A stretch of DNA of 64,000 nucleotides from Acidobacteriota bacterium. GTDB lineage: Bacteria > Acidobacteriota > Terriglobia > 20CM-2-55-15. The notes below the pieces were generated by a model. The model was given only the letters and a program-made list of their open reading frames with translations, was not told the origin of the DNA and did not search any database. The position numbers and the translations under genes are program-made. How positions within the stretch are numbered: the stretch's first letter is position 1; each line of letters begins with the position of its first letter. Below, one piece after another: positions 9,422 to 17,281 of this stretch. The stretch covers positions 171,690 through 235,689 of the forward strand of contig JAJEEE010000037.1 of NCBI GenBank assembly GCA_022821145.1, given 5' to 3'.

Positions 9422-10198
9422 ATGAGCACCGACTCGAAGAATCGTCGGATGTCGCGCAGCGCGGCCATCGCCGCCGCCCTCGCGATCTGCCTGCTCCCGC
9501 TCTCCGCCTCGCCGCAGGCGGTGGAGGCGGACGCGCCGCGCCTTCCCGACGGCCGGCCCGACCTTTCCGGCGTCTGGACGGGGGGCGGCGGCATCGGCCG
9601 CCTGGCCCCCGGCGAAGAGATGATCATGACGCCGTGGGCGCAGGCGATCTTCGACTACCGGCAGGACCCCGAGGGAGACGCCGCCAACGAGGACCCGAAC
9701 CTGTACTGCCTGCCGTCGGGCGTGCCGCGCATGTCGCCCTACCCCTGGCGGATCGTGCAGACCCCGACGCACGGGCCCGAGACGCACGTCTTCATCCTGT
9801 TCGAAGGCAACATTCACAGTTATCGCCAGATCTTCATGGACGGGCGCGAGCATCCCGAGGATCCCGACCCCACCTGGTACGGCCATTCCATCGGTCGTTG
9901 GGAAGGAGACACGCTCGTGGTCGACACCATCGGCTACAACGACCTGTTCTGGTTCTCCTTCCAGGGCCACCCGCATTCGGTCGAGCTCCACACCGTCGAA
10001 CGCTTCACGAGAACCGGCCTCGACACGCTCCAGTGGGACATCACGATCGACGATCCCGTCGCATACGAGAAGCCCTTCACGGTTACCAGCCAGGCCCGCC
10101 TCATGCCCGGCGAGGAACTGATGGAGTACATCTGCCAGGAGAACAACACCAGCGGCGGCCGCCTGCGGGGGCCGGCCATCGGCCCGGGCGGGCCGTGA
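9422..10198 (+). CDS. Secreted protein of unknown function, paralogue of the 5926-6918 product
   Basis: A 258-residue exported protein; signal peptide to about residue 30. The mature start contains LPDGRPDLSGVW, a motif I associate with large secreted families in Acidobacteriota, and the second half has the WYG/IGRWEGDTLVV beta pattern shared with the 5926 product. No catalytic motif is evident. It begins 10 bases after the DUF6152 gene. The order secreted-DUF6152-esterase-DUF6152-secreted is mirror symmetric, which suggests the flanking pairs are ancient duplicates around the esterase. Confidence 0.8.
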   Translation: MSTDSKNRRMSRSAAIAAALAICLLPLSASPQAVEADAPRLPDGRPDLSGVWTGGGGIGRLAPGEEMIMTPWAQAIFDYRQDPEGDAANEDPNLYCLPSGVPRMSPYPWRIVQTPTHGPETHVFILFEGNIHSYRQIFMDGREHPEDPDPTWYGHSIGRWEGDTLVVDTIGYNDLFWFSFQGHPHSVELHTVERFTRTGLDTLQWDITIDDPVAYEKPFTVTSQARLMPGEELMEYICQENNTSGGRLRGPAIGPGGP

Positions 10199-10336
10199 GT
10201 CGATTCGACGCGAACGCCGCTCTTCTTTCGGACCGTCAGTCACAGACAACCGAACGGACGTCGCGCTCTACGATGCCGTCACGTTCGAACTTCGAGGCTT
10301 CGAACTCCCGGGTCACGTGGTTGAAGGGGAGAGACA
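10199..10336. other. Intergenic stretch with no recognisable gene
   Basis: After the secreted-protein gene I see no start codon with a ribosome site, no hairpin with a T-run and no clear similarity to other parts of the window. It leads into the two gene fragments annotated next and is probably part of the same decayed segment. Confidence 0.5.
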
Positions 10337-10415
10337 TGCGCTGCGTTGGCCTGTGCGAAGTGAGTCCCGTCTGCATCAGCTTTCCCGGGAACCACCCGCA
10401 TCACATGAGCGACCG
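10337..10415 (+). pseudogene. Fragment of a ThDP-dependent enzyme gene
   Basis: Read from 10337 this stretch encodes a short peptide containing EVSPV, then FPGNHPHH, then an S-x-RR. The same series occurs inside the ThDP enzyme at 15032-16753 (DNA about 15775-15852), and the two DNA segments also align base by base over most of about 75 bases. Only this internal piece survives: no start, cofactor-binding or C-terminal region is present. It is a remnant of a paralogue or of a duplicated piece of that gene, in the same orientation. Confidence 0.75.
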
Positions 10416-10421
10416 TCGCCG

Positions 10422-10545
10422 TCGGCCGCCTGTCCATGCAACCCGGCGTCGGCCATTGCCGCGGCGGCGTCGGGCCGGACCGTGGGCGGCGGCGCACCGC
10501 GGCGCCCCGTTCCCATTGCGACTTCGAACGACCTTGCCATGACGC
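10422..10545 (+). pseudogene. Fragment of a tannase/feruloyl esterase gene (C-terminal part)
   Basis: The bases from about 10422 to 10483 are nearly identical to 8754-8815 in the intact esterase gene. They encode MQPGVGHCRGGVGPD, the segment carrying the catalytic His and its disulphide Cys. Downstream similarity is lost apart from a possible decayed C-terminal tail. The fragment begins directly where the ThDP-enzyme fragment ends, in the same orientation, so two unrelated gene ends are fused head to tail. No start or nucleophile region is present. Confidence 0.78.
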
Positions 10546-10591
10546 ATGCCTCGGGCAGCCCTCGCCCCCGCCGACAATTTCCGTTTCCGGC

Positions 10592-10621
10592 TTGACCCGT
10601 GGGGAGACAGCGCCCTATAGT
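10592..10621 (+). promoter_or_regulatory. Sigma-70-like promoter for the porin-flavoprotein operon
   Basis: TTGACC at 10592-10597 (5 of 6 to consensus) and TATAGT at 10616-10621 (5 of 6) are 18 bases apart. Transcription would start near 10628-10630, immediately before the Fur box and about 57 bases before the chosen start codon. Confidence 0.65.
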
Positions 10622-10630
10622 TCCTATTTC

Positions 10631-10655
10631 GAAATTGACAATGATTTTCAATTTC
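10631..10655 (+). promoter_or_regulatory. Fur box (iron-dependent operator)
   Basis: A 25-base near-perfect palindrome with arms GAAATTGA and TCAATTTC. Its core at 10636-10650 (TGACAATGATTTTCA) matches 12 of 14 defined positions of the 7-1-7 Fur consensus. It sits at the predicted transcription start, where bound Fur-Fe(II) would block RNA polymerase, so the operon should be expressed under iron limitation. It is conspicuously AT-rich against its surroundings. Confidence 0.8.
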
Positions 10656-10685
10656 GACTAGAGTGAGACTGCCGTGGAGGAATCG

Positions 10686-12044
10686 GTGTTGCGTTTGTTC
10701 ACCAGTTACTGCGCCGTCGCGATCGTCATGTTGACGGGCGCCGCCCGTCCGGCGACGGCGTCGCAAGATCCGAGCCCCCCCACCGTGGCCACGCTGGGTG
10801 ACAACCCGTCGAATCCGGCCGAACCGAACGAGGAATCGGAGACCGTGGCTGGAACGACGACGCAGGTGGACATCGAGGAACTGGAACGCCGGATCGAAGT
10901 GCTCGCGGACGAAGTCGAACGTCTGCGGAGCGGCGAAACCCCTGTCGACGCGTTGGACGCCGCTGAAGCACGGGCGCTCGGACTGTCGCCGTCGGCCGCG
11001 TCCGCCTACGGCGTCGAACGGGGCGTGTCGATCGCCGGATACGGCGAAATGCTCTATGAGAACTTCGCGTCCGACGCAACGTCGCGGCTCGACTACCTGC
11101 GCGCCATCGTGTACGCCGGTTACCGGTTCAACGACCGGTTCATCTTCAATTCCGAAATCGAAATCGAGCACGGAAAAGAAATCTTCGTCGAGTTCGCCTA
11201 CGTCGACTGGCTTGCGCGCGACAACTTCGGCGTCCGCGCCGGCATGCTGTTGATTCCCATGGGACTGATCAACGAGTTCCACGAACCGACCGTGTTCCTC
11301 GGCGCCGAGCGTCCGGTCACCGAGCGGAGCATCATTCCGGCCACGTGGCGCGAAAACGGCGCCGGCGTCTACGGAACGGCCGGCGACATCCTGACGTACC
11401 GCGCCTATGTCGTCAACGGCTTCGACGGCTCGGCCTTCTCGGCCACCGGTCTCCGGGGAGGGCGCCAGAAGGGCGTCCGCGCCAAGGCCGACGACATGGC
11501 GTTCACCGGACGCGTCGACATCACGCCCACGCCCGGCGTTTTCTTCGGCGGCGGCGTCTACATCGGGAACTCGGGACAGGGCGACATCGAGGTCGACGGC
11601 GTCGACCACGGCGTTCGCACCCGCGTCTTCGACCTCCACGGCCAGGCGCAGTTGCGAGGCTTCGACGTAAGGGCGCTCTATGCTCAGGCCGACCTCGACG
11701 ACACCGCAGCGCTGAACCGCGCGCTCGGACTGACCGGTTCGAAGGGCATCGCCAAGACGATGCGCGGCGGCTACATCCAACTCGGATACGACGTTCTGTC
11801 GCAGGTGCCGGCGGCCGCCGGCGTCGGGCTGACGCCCTACCTCCGATACGAAAAGGTCGACACGCAAGCGGCTCTCGCAGCCGGGTTCACGCGCGACCCG
11901 TCGACCAACAATACCTTCACGACGTTCGGCGTCGAGCTGAAACCGATCCCGAACATCGTGGTCAAGTTCGACCACATGTGGGTCGACAACAGCGCCGACA
12001 GCGGCGTCAACCAGTTCAACGTCAACGTGGGGTACACGTTCTAG
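10686..12044 (+). CDS. Outer-membrane porin, phosphate-selective-porin-like, with coiled-coil N-terminus
   Basis: A 452-residue exported protein: signal peptide (to about residue 23), a low-complexity linker, a short coiled coil (VDIEELERRIEVLADEVERL, about residues 55-75), then a beta barrel of alternating aromatic and polar residues to a terminal GYTF, the C-terminal phenylalanine used for outer-membrane insertion. The layout fits the porin O/P superfamily, where the coiled coil trimerises in the periplasm. GTG 10686 is preceded by GGAGG at 10676-10680 with a five-base gap; GTG 10674 is in frame but overlaps that site. As first gene behind a Fur box, with redox genes downstream, it may admit an iron chelate or another metal complex; this is inference. 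Confidence 0.85.
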   Translation: MLRLFTSYCAVAIVMLTGAARPATASQDPSPPTVATLGDNPSNPAEPNEESETVAGTTTQVDIEELERRIEVLADEVERLRSGETPVDALDAAEARALGLSPSAASAYGVERGVSIAGYGEMLYENFASDATSRLDYLRAIVYAGYRFNDRFIFNSEIEIEHGKEIFVEFAYVDWLARDNFGVRAGMLLIPMGLINEFHEPTVFLGAERPVTERSIIPATWRENGAGVYGTAGDILTYRAYVVNGFDGSAFSATGLRGGRQKGVRAKADDMAFTGRVDITPTPGVFFGGGVYIGNSGQGDIEVDGVDHGVRTRVFDLHGQAQLRGFDVRALYAQADLDDTAALNRALGLTGSKGIAKTMRGGYIQLGYDVLSQVPAAAGVGLTPYLRYEKVDTQAALAAGFTRDPSTNNTFTTFGVELKPIPNIVVKFDHMWVDNSADSGVNQFNVNVGYTF

Positions 12045-12050
12045 TTCGTC

Positions 12051-12641
12051 ATGCGGCGCCGACCGAACATGCAACGATCAGCGAGATGGGGCACGCTCCT
12101 CGCCTGCGCGCTGTGGCTGGCCTGGGCCCCGGGCGCGGCAACGGCCCAGTCGGGGCTGGTGTCACGTGAGGAAGCGTTGGCGGCCGTGTACCCCGGCGCG
12201 ACAACCGCTTCGGAACGGGTCTTCCTGACAGACGGGCAGGTCGAACGGATCGAGGCCCTTTCACGCACCGACGGGGTCTCGAGAATCTACGCCCGCTACG
12301 TCGCCCGCCGGAACGGGACGGTGGTCGGCCGGGCGTACGTGGACACGCACGTCGTGCGGACCAAGCGCGAGAGTCTGCTCGTGTCTCTCGAGGCCGACGG
12401 CCGGGTGCGCCGGATCGACGTCACCGCTTTCCTGGAGCCGCCGGACTATCTGCCGTCCGAGACATGGCGTCGCCAGTACTACGAACAATCCCTCGGCGAC
12501 GATCTCGAGGTGCGGCGGCTGATCCGCCCGATCGCCGGCGCGACGCTGACCACGTTGGCCGTGAATGCCGCCGTGCGCCGGGTCCTGGCCATGGATCGGG
12601 TGTTGCAGGAGGACGCATCCGGACAGGGGGCGCTCCCATGA
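12051..12641 (+). CDS. FMN-binding domain protein, covalent flavin carrier of the periplasm
   Basis: A 196-residue exported protein with a signal peptide to about residue 33 and an FMN_bind domain (RnfG/NqrC type) at about 75-185. The flavinylation motif GATLT occurs at residues 163-167; by family rule FMN is linked through phosphoester to the last Thr, Thr167. The linking enzyme, ApbE, is encoded two genes downstream. The gene starts 6 bases after the porin gene and overlaps the next one by four bases. No clear ribosome site precedes ATG 12051; ATG 12069 is an alternative. Likely role: one-electron carrier between the membrane cytochrome and an outer acceptor such as Fe(III). Confidence 0.85.
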   Translation: MRRRPNMQRSARWGTLLACALWLAWAPGAATAQSGLVSREEALAAVYPGATTASERVFLTDGQVERIEALSRTDGVSRIYARYVARRNGTVVGRAYVDTHVVRTKRESLLVSLEADGRVRRIDVTAFLEPPDYLPSETWRRQYYEQSLGDDLEVRRLIRPIAGATLTTLAVNAAVRRVLAMDRVLQEDASGQGALP

Positions 12642-13114
12642 TGTGGTGGGAGCGATGGGCGTTCAACGCGCTCCACGCGGTCGTCAGCATCACCGGCTTC
12701 GTGTACCTGTACATGGAATACGTCCTCGCCACCGACGACCCCTTCGCGATCATCAACCATCCGTGGCAACCCGCCATGCTTTCCATCCACATCGTGGCGG
12801 CGCCGGCGTTCATCGCCGTTTTCGGAATCCTGTTCCGTGCACACTCGCTTCGGAAGCTGCGTTCGGACAATCCCGTCAACCGCCGCAGCGGATGGACATC
12901 GATCATCGGTTTCTCGGTAATGGCCATGTCCGGCTATTGCATCCAGGTCGCCACGACTCCCACGCTCATCGCCTTCTTTACTTGGTTGCACATCGCCGCC
13001 GGCACGCTGTTCGCCCTGAGTTACGGCGTTCATCTCCTGATCGGCTGGCGATTCAAGGGCCGCACGGCCCGCGGGCGCCCCGCCCTCCCGGACACTGCTC
13101 GGCTGACGCCATGA
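12638..13114 (+). CDS. Four-helix membrane protein, probable b-type cytochrome
   Basis: A 158-residue protein with four predicted helices at about 8-28, 46-66, 86-106 and 112-137. Histidines fall inside or at the edge of helices: His13 in helix 1, His51 in helix 2, His118 and His132 in helix 4. This is the pattern of a bis-histidine haem b protein such as DUF4405 or cytochrome b561 relatives, which pass electrons from quinol or NAD(P)H side pools across the membrane. GGGGG at 12626-12630 precedes ATG 12638. It overlaps both neighbours by four bases (ATGA), so co-translation with the flavoprotein and ApbE is likely. Haem binding is inferred, not shown. Confidence 0.72.
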   Translation: MMWWERWAFNALHAVVSITGFVYLYMEYVLATDDPFAIINHPWQPAMLSIHIVAAPAFIAVFGILFRAHSLRKLRSDNPVNRRSGWTSIIGFSVMAMSGYCIQVATTPTLIAFFTWLHIAAGTLFALSYGVHLLIGWRFKGRTARGRPALPDTARLTP

Positions 13115-14109
13115 AGTCGGCGCTGGCCGCCGTGCTGCTCTGCGTCGGGACGGGCGCGTGCCAACATTCCGCGCCGACGGTCCGTCTTCAGCGCACGGTG
13201 ATCCTGATGGGCACAACGGCGACGTTCGTGGCCGAGGCGCCGAACCGGGAAACCGCGCTGGCGCGCCTCGAACGGATGGTTCGCACCATCGAGGCCGGGG
13301 AGGCAGAACTCAGCACCTGGCGCGGCGAGAGTGCACTGAGCGCCATAAACCGCCAGGCGCCCGGTCAGCCGCTGCAGTTGACACCGGCGATATGCGAAAT
13401 GCTCGGCCGGCTCGAGAGTTGGCGCCGTGACACATCCGGCGCGTTCGATCCGGCCATCGGCAGCCTGATCGAGGCCTGGGACCTGCGCGGCCGGGGACGA
13501 CAACCGGACGCGGACGCCATGACCGCAGCGCGCGCGCTCGCGGGATGGCCCCTCGTGGGATTCCACCGCGACAGTTGCACGCTCACACGACGCGCCCACG
13601 TCACGCTCGACGCCGGGGCCTTCGGCAAGGGCGAAGCCCTCGATCGCGTCCGCGCCGTGGAGGAAGACGTCGGCGGCGCTTGGTTCATCGACTTCGGCGG
13701 GCAGATGGCGGTCTCGGACGCGCCCTCGACGGTCGGCTGGCCCGTTGCGTTGGCCCATCCGGTGGACCGCGACAAGCCGGTCATGGAACTGCAACTGAAC
13801 GAGGGATCGTTGGCCACCAGCGGCGCATACGGCCGTACGCTGCAGTTGGACGGCGGCGAACGGGTCGGCCATATCCTGGACCCGCGCACCGGCGCTCCAG
13901 TCGTCGGCGACGCCTCGGTGACGGTCTGGCATCCGAACGCGTTCACGGCCGATGTGCTCTCCACGGCTCTTTACGTGATGGGACCCGAAACCGGGCTCGA
14001 CTGGGCCGCGGCCCGCGGATTCGCCGTTTGCTACATCATCCCGGTCGACGGATCGGACGACGTCGCGTTTCTCGCGACGCCGGCGTTCGAGCAACGGTTT
14101 CCCCTGTAG
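13111..14109 (+). CDS. apbE: ApbE, FAD:protein FMN transferase
   Basis: Transfers FMN from FAD to a Thr/Ser of FMN-bind proteins in the periplasm. The 332 residues match the family length. Recognisable blocks are the N-terminal STWRGES...SAIN motif (about 68-80), the DAGAFGKGEALD motif near 170 and the C-terminal ADVLSTALYVMG segment with metal and flavin contacts. The N-terminus is a signal peptide with Cys17 at its end; the lipobox is weak, so lipoprotein status is uncertain. The start overlaps the cytochrome gene by four bases. Its presence in the same transcript as an FMN_bind protein carrying GATLT strongly ties enzyme and substrate. Confidence 0.92.
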   Translation: MKSALAAVLLCVGTGACQHSAPTVRLQRTVILMGTTATFVAEAPNRETALARLERMVRTIEAGEAELSTWRGESALSAINRQAPGQPLQLTPAICEMLGRLESWRRDTSGAFDPAIGSLIEAWDLRGRGRQPDADAMTAARALAGWPLVGFHRDSCTLTRRAHVTLDAGAFGKGEALDRVRAVEEDVGGAWFIDFGGQMAVSDAPSTVGWPVALAHPVDRDKPVMELQLNEGSLATSGAYGRTLQLDGGERVGHILDPRTGAPVVGDASVTVWHPNAFTADVLSTALYVMGPETGLDWAAARGFAVCYIIPVDGSDDVAFLATPAFEQRFPL

Positions 14110-14190
14110 CGCCGCGACAGAACGCCGGGCGTCCTATACGATCATCCCGCGCATGGCGGACGGCGCACGCGCCGCCGACGGCCCGGCGAA

Positions 14191-14925
14191 TCAATTCGCG
14201 CGCGTGAACGGCACGAAGACCACCGGCAACACGTCGGTGACACGGACAGATCCGTCGTTCGTCTTTTCGAGAACCTGAAGGGACTGCGCGCGATTCTGCG
14301 CTCCGACCGGCGCGACCAATCGGCCGCCGACGGCCAGTTGATCGATCAGCGGCTGGGGAATCCGTTCGGGCGCCGCCGTGACCAGAATCGCATCGAACGG
14401 GGCGAATTCGGGCCACCCCGCGTAACCGTCGCCGACGCGCACGGTCACGTTGTCGTACCCGAGCCGTTCGAGCGTCGCGGCGGCACTGCGCCCAAGAGGC
14501 TCGACGATCTCGATCGTGTGGACGCTTCCGGCGACTTCGGCCAGCACGGCCGCCTGGTACCCGGACCCGGTGCCGATTTCCAGAACGGCGGATTCCGGGC
14601 CGACCTCGGCAAGGTCGGTCATCAGCGCCACGATGTAGGGCTGGGAAATCGTCTGCCCCTCGCCGATCGGGAGCGGCCGGTTCTCGTAGGCGTAGGGCAG
14701 GACCGCGTCGGGGACGAACTCGTGTCGCGGGACCCGCGCCATGGCTTCCATGACGGCGTCGGCCAAGCGCTCGCGGCCCGTGTAGGAGCGCGTCGCGCCA
14801 ACGTCTTGCTCGATCGCCTCGACCATCGCGGCCCGCTGTTGCTCGAACGAGCCCTGCGAACACGCCGGGGACGCGCCGAGCAGGCCGGCGATCAGAACCA
14901 GCACCGTAGTGTGAACCCTCGACAT
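14191..14925 (-). CDS. pcm: Protein-L-isoaspartate O-methyltransferase with export signal
   Basis: Repairs isoaspartyl residues by SAM-dependent methylation. The domain spans about residues 30-235: the QTISQPYIVA substrate loop near 91-100 and the SAM motif VLEIGTGSGYQ at 114-124 are canonical. Unusually, the first 23 residues form a typical signal peptide (basic start, LVLIAGLLGASPA core, then Cys22), so the enzyme appears exported although SAM is cytoplasmic. ATG 14925 was chosen; the preceding GTG adds one residue. It converges with apbE from the other strand across about 80 bases without an obvious terminator. Confidence 0.9.
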   Translation of the reverse strand: MSRVHTTVLVLIAGLLGASPACSQGSFEQQRAAMVEAIEQDVGATRSYTGRERLADAVMEAMARVPRHEFVPDAVLPYAYENRPLPIGEGQTISQPYIVALMTDLAEVGPESAVLEIGTGSGYQAAVLAEVAGSVHTIEIVEPLGRSAAATLERLGYDNVTVRVGDGYAGWPEFAPFDAILVTAAPERIPQPLIDQLAVGGRLVAPVGAQNRAQSLQVLEKTNDGSVRVTDVLPVVFVPFTRAN

Positions 14926-14954
14926 CACGCGGACCCTCGCGCGCCTTTATTGTA

Positions 14955-14978
14955 GCGCGCCGCGCGCCGCGCGCCGCG
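14955..14978. repeat. Short tandem repeat, 7-base unit
   Basis: GCGCGCC is repeated three times in direct succession, plus a partial fourth copy, between the divergent isoaspartyl methyltransferase and ThDP-enzyme genes. It lies about 30 bases upstream of the methyltransferase start. Simple GC repeats like this can vary by slippage; no role is evident. Confidence 0.6.
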
Positions 14979-15031
14979 AAATCGGGTATCCTTCCGAGGC
15001 GATTCGCCGCCCAGAACCTGGAATCCCCGTC

Positions 15032-16753
15032 ATGCCGCAGCCACCGACATGCGCCGAGCGCCTGCTGACCCTGTCCTCCGCGCTCGGCGCCGACTACATC
15101 TTCACCAATCTCGGCAGCGACCACCCGGCGTTCATCGAGGCGTTCGCCAAGCTGGAAGCCGAAGGGGGCCGCGGGCCGCGCGTCGTCACGTGCCCCCACG
15201 AGATGACCACGCTGAGCGCGGCGCACGGATACGCGATGATCACGCGCCGGCCGCAACTCGTACTGGTCCACGTGGACGTGGGCACGCAGAACCTGGGCGG
15301 CAGCATCCACAACGCCGCGCGGGGACGGGTCCCGGCCATCGTGATCGCCGGGCTGTCTCCCGTCACCGAGAACGCAGGGGTCACGGGCGGACGGAACGAG
15401 TTCATCCACGACCTCCAGGACGCGCCCCGCCAGGGCGCGATCGTCGACCAGTACACGCGCTGGACCTACGAGGTGCGCGCGCCCGAGTCCATCGACGGCG
15501 TCGTCCTGCGGGCGTTCCAGCTCGCGACGGCCGCGCCCGAGGGACCGGTCTACCTGTCCGGGGCCCGCGAGGTCTGGGAAGGACGCGTCCCCCCGAGCGG
15601 TGAGCGGCCCGAAGACTGGCCGGCGCCCGAGATCGCCGGCCTTTCGGTCGGGGCCGCGCAGGAACTGGCGTCCGCGCTGGCCGCATCGCGCCGTCCGATC
15701 GTGGTCACCAGCTACCTGGGACGCCAACCCGCGGCCGTCGAGCGGCTGGTGGCTCTGTCCGAGCGCGTGGGCATCGGCGTCGGCGAGGTGAGCCCCGTCT
15801 ACATGAATTTTCCGGGAAACCACCCGCACCACGTGAGCTACCGTCGCAACGACCTGATCGCGGACGCCGACCTGATCCTGCTGATCGACGTGGACGTGCC
15901 GTGGCTGAAGTCGAAGGTCAGTCCCCGCGCGGACGCGCGCGTCTTTCACATCGACGTCGATCCGGTAAAGCCCGGAATGGGGTTCTGGCACTACCCGGTG
16001 GAACGCGCGTGGCAGGCCGACTCACGCCAGGCGCTGGAGCAACTCGTGGACGCCGTCGGCCCGGACGTGGAAGGGCGCGATGAGCGGTCAGCGTGGATCG
16101 ATGAGGCGAAACGCGGACTCGAAGCCGCCATGCCGTCGGCACCGAGTGAGGGACCGATCACGCCCGAGGAACTCACGGCGGCCGTCGGCCGGCTCGTCAC
16201 CGACAAAACGCGCGTCGTGTTCGAATCGCCCACGGCGACCGAGCTGATCCCCCCGATCCTGAAGTTGTCACGACCCGGCAGCTACTTCAACAGCGGAGGC
16301 ACGGGCCTGGGATGGGGCGTCAACGCCGCCATCGGGGCGAAGCTGGCCAGCCCCGACTCGGAGGTCATCGCCCTGATCGGGGACGGCTGCTACCAGTTCG
16401 CGGTCCCGACGAGCGCCTACTGGGTGGCCAGCACGTACCGGACGCCGTTCCTGACCGTCATCTACAACAACGGCGGATGGAGCGCGCCCAAGCACTCGAC
16501 GCTGGGCGTCCATCCCGAGGGCGCCGCCCAACGGCGGGACGCGTTCTTCACGACGATGACCGCCGGCGCCCGGCTGGCCGACATGGCGCGCGCGTCGGGC
16601 GACGTCGACGGGTTCACCGTGACCGAGCGCGGCCGCCTGTGCGAAACGCTGGATCAGGCCATGGCGTCGGTGCGCGCCGGCCGCCCGGCCGTGGTCGACG
16701 TGGCCATCACGCCGTTCTCCAGGCAGAAGCTGGGCCGAGCGGGCGGGACGTGA
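15032..16753 (+). CDS. Thiamine-diphosphate-dependent enzyme (acetolactate synthase-like family)
   Basis: A 573-residue cytoplasmic enzyme with the three-domain layout of pyruvate-decarboxylase/acetolactate-synthase relatives. The PYR domain carries the cofactor-activating Glu57 (CPHEMTT), and the C-terminal PP domain has GDG near residue 450 followed by NN near 478, the metal/ThDP motif. The substrate is unknown: acetolactate synthase, benzoylformate or oxalyl-CoA decarboxylase-like activities are all open, and no regulatory subunit gene is adjacent. A piece of a related gene is preserved at 10337-10415. The gene is the only one in its orientation before the divergent-strand membrane protein at 16764. 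Confidence 0.85.
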   Translation: MPQPPTCAERLLTLSSALGADYIFTNLGSDHPAFIEAFAKLEAEGGRGPRVVTCPHEMTTLSAAHGYAMITRRPQLVLVHVDVGTQNLGGSIHNAARGRVPAIVIAGLSPVTENAGVTGGRNEFIHDLQDAPRQGAIVDQYTRWTYEVRAPESIDGVVLRAFQLATAAPEGPVYLSGAREVWEGRVPPSGERPEDWPAPEIAGLSVGAAQELASALAASRRPIVVTSYLGRQPAAVERLVALSERVGIGVGEVSPVYMNFPGNHPHHVSYRRNDLIADADLILLIDVDVPWLKSKVSPRADARVFHIDVDPVKPGMGFWHYPVERAWQADSRQALEQLVDAVGPDVEGRDERSAWIDEAKRGLEAAMPSAPSEGPITPEELTAAVGRLVTDKTRVVFESPTATELIPPILKLSRPGSYFNSGGTGLGWGVNAAIGAKLASPDSEVIALIGDGCYQFAVPTSAYWVASTYRTPFLTVIYNNGGWSAPKHSTLGVHPEGAAQRRDAFFTTMTAGARLADMARASGDVDGFTVTERGRLCETLDQAMASVRAGRPAVVDVAITPFSRQKLGRAGGT

Positions 16754-16763
16754 CTTCGGCCTT

Positions 16764-17144
16764 CTAGCCGTAACCCTTGGACGTCAGATACGCGCCGAGA
16801 ACGGCCCAACCCACGCCGAAGGCTCTCATCAGGGTCGGTGGGCCCATCATCGCGGTGCCGGCCCTCTCCGCAACGTCCGGCGCAATGATCCGGAACGCCC
16901 CGCCCAGAACCATGGCCCAACCGAACAGCGTGACGATCACGGTCCAGTCCCTTACCCAGACGTTGTGGGTGTTCACGATCGATAGCCCGGCCGTCATGGC
17001 CAGGATGCCGGCCACGAGAAGCAGAGGCCGATCGGCCAGGAAGCGTCGAGTCGTCTGTTGTAGGGTCGCGGGCGTCACCATCATCGGGATGCTGACAGCC
17101 AGCATGACCGGTCCGAGAAACTTCGCAATCCAGATTGACATCAT
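16764..17144 (-). CDS. Small membrane protein, unknown function
   Basis: A 126-residue protein with four hydrophobic segments (about 6-26, 42-58, 66-88 and 103-122) and short charged loops. No motif identifies a family. Two adjacent ATG codons (17144 and 17141) can start it. It converges with the ThDP-enzyme gene, with 10 bases between stops, and diverges from the RidA gene across about 137 bases. Coding status rests on the coherent membrane pattern and start position. Confidence 0.65.
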   Translation of the reverse strand: MMSIWIAKFLGPVMLAVSIPMMVTPATLQQTTRRFLADRPLLLVAGILAMTAGLSIVNTHNVWVRDWTVIVTLFGWAMVLGGAFRIIAPDVAERAGTAMMGPPTLMRAFGVGWAVLGAYLTSKGYG

Positions 17145-17281
17145 CGGCCCCTATTCTGAACCGCCCCGGAAATCCGCGAAAGTGTTCTTGCCGTGCGGGT
17201 CCCGGACGCGACCGCCGGATCCCGCGTGAGCCGCGCGATCTGTTGTACACTGCCGCGCACGCCGAGCCCGGTCGGAACCGC

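Noticed and set aside
6848..10249. Minus-strand frame of 1133 codons opposite the esterase locus
   Set aside because: Antisense shadow of the esterase, DUF6152 and secreted genes; low-complexity translation and no signal or motif.
14110..14190. Terminator between apbE and the isoaspartyl methyltransferase gene
   Set aside because: GC-rich partial hairpins exist but none is followed by a T-run in either direction.
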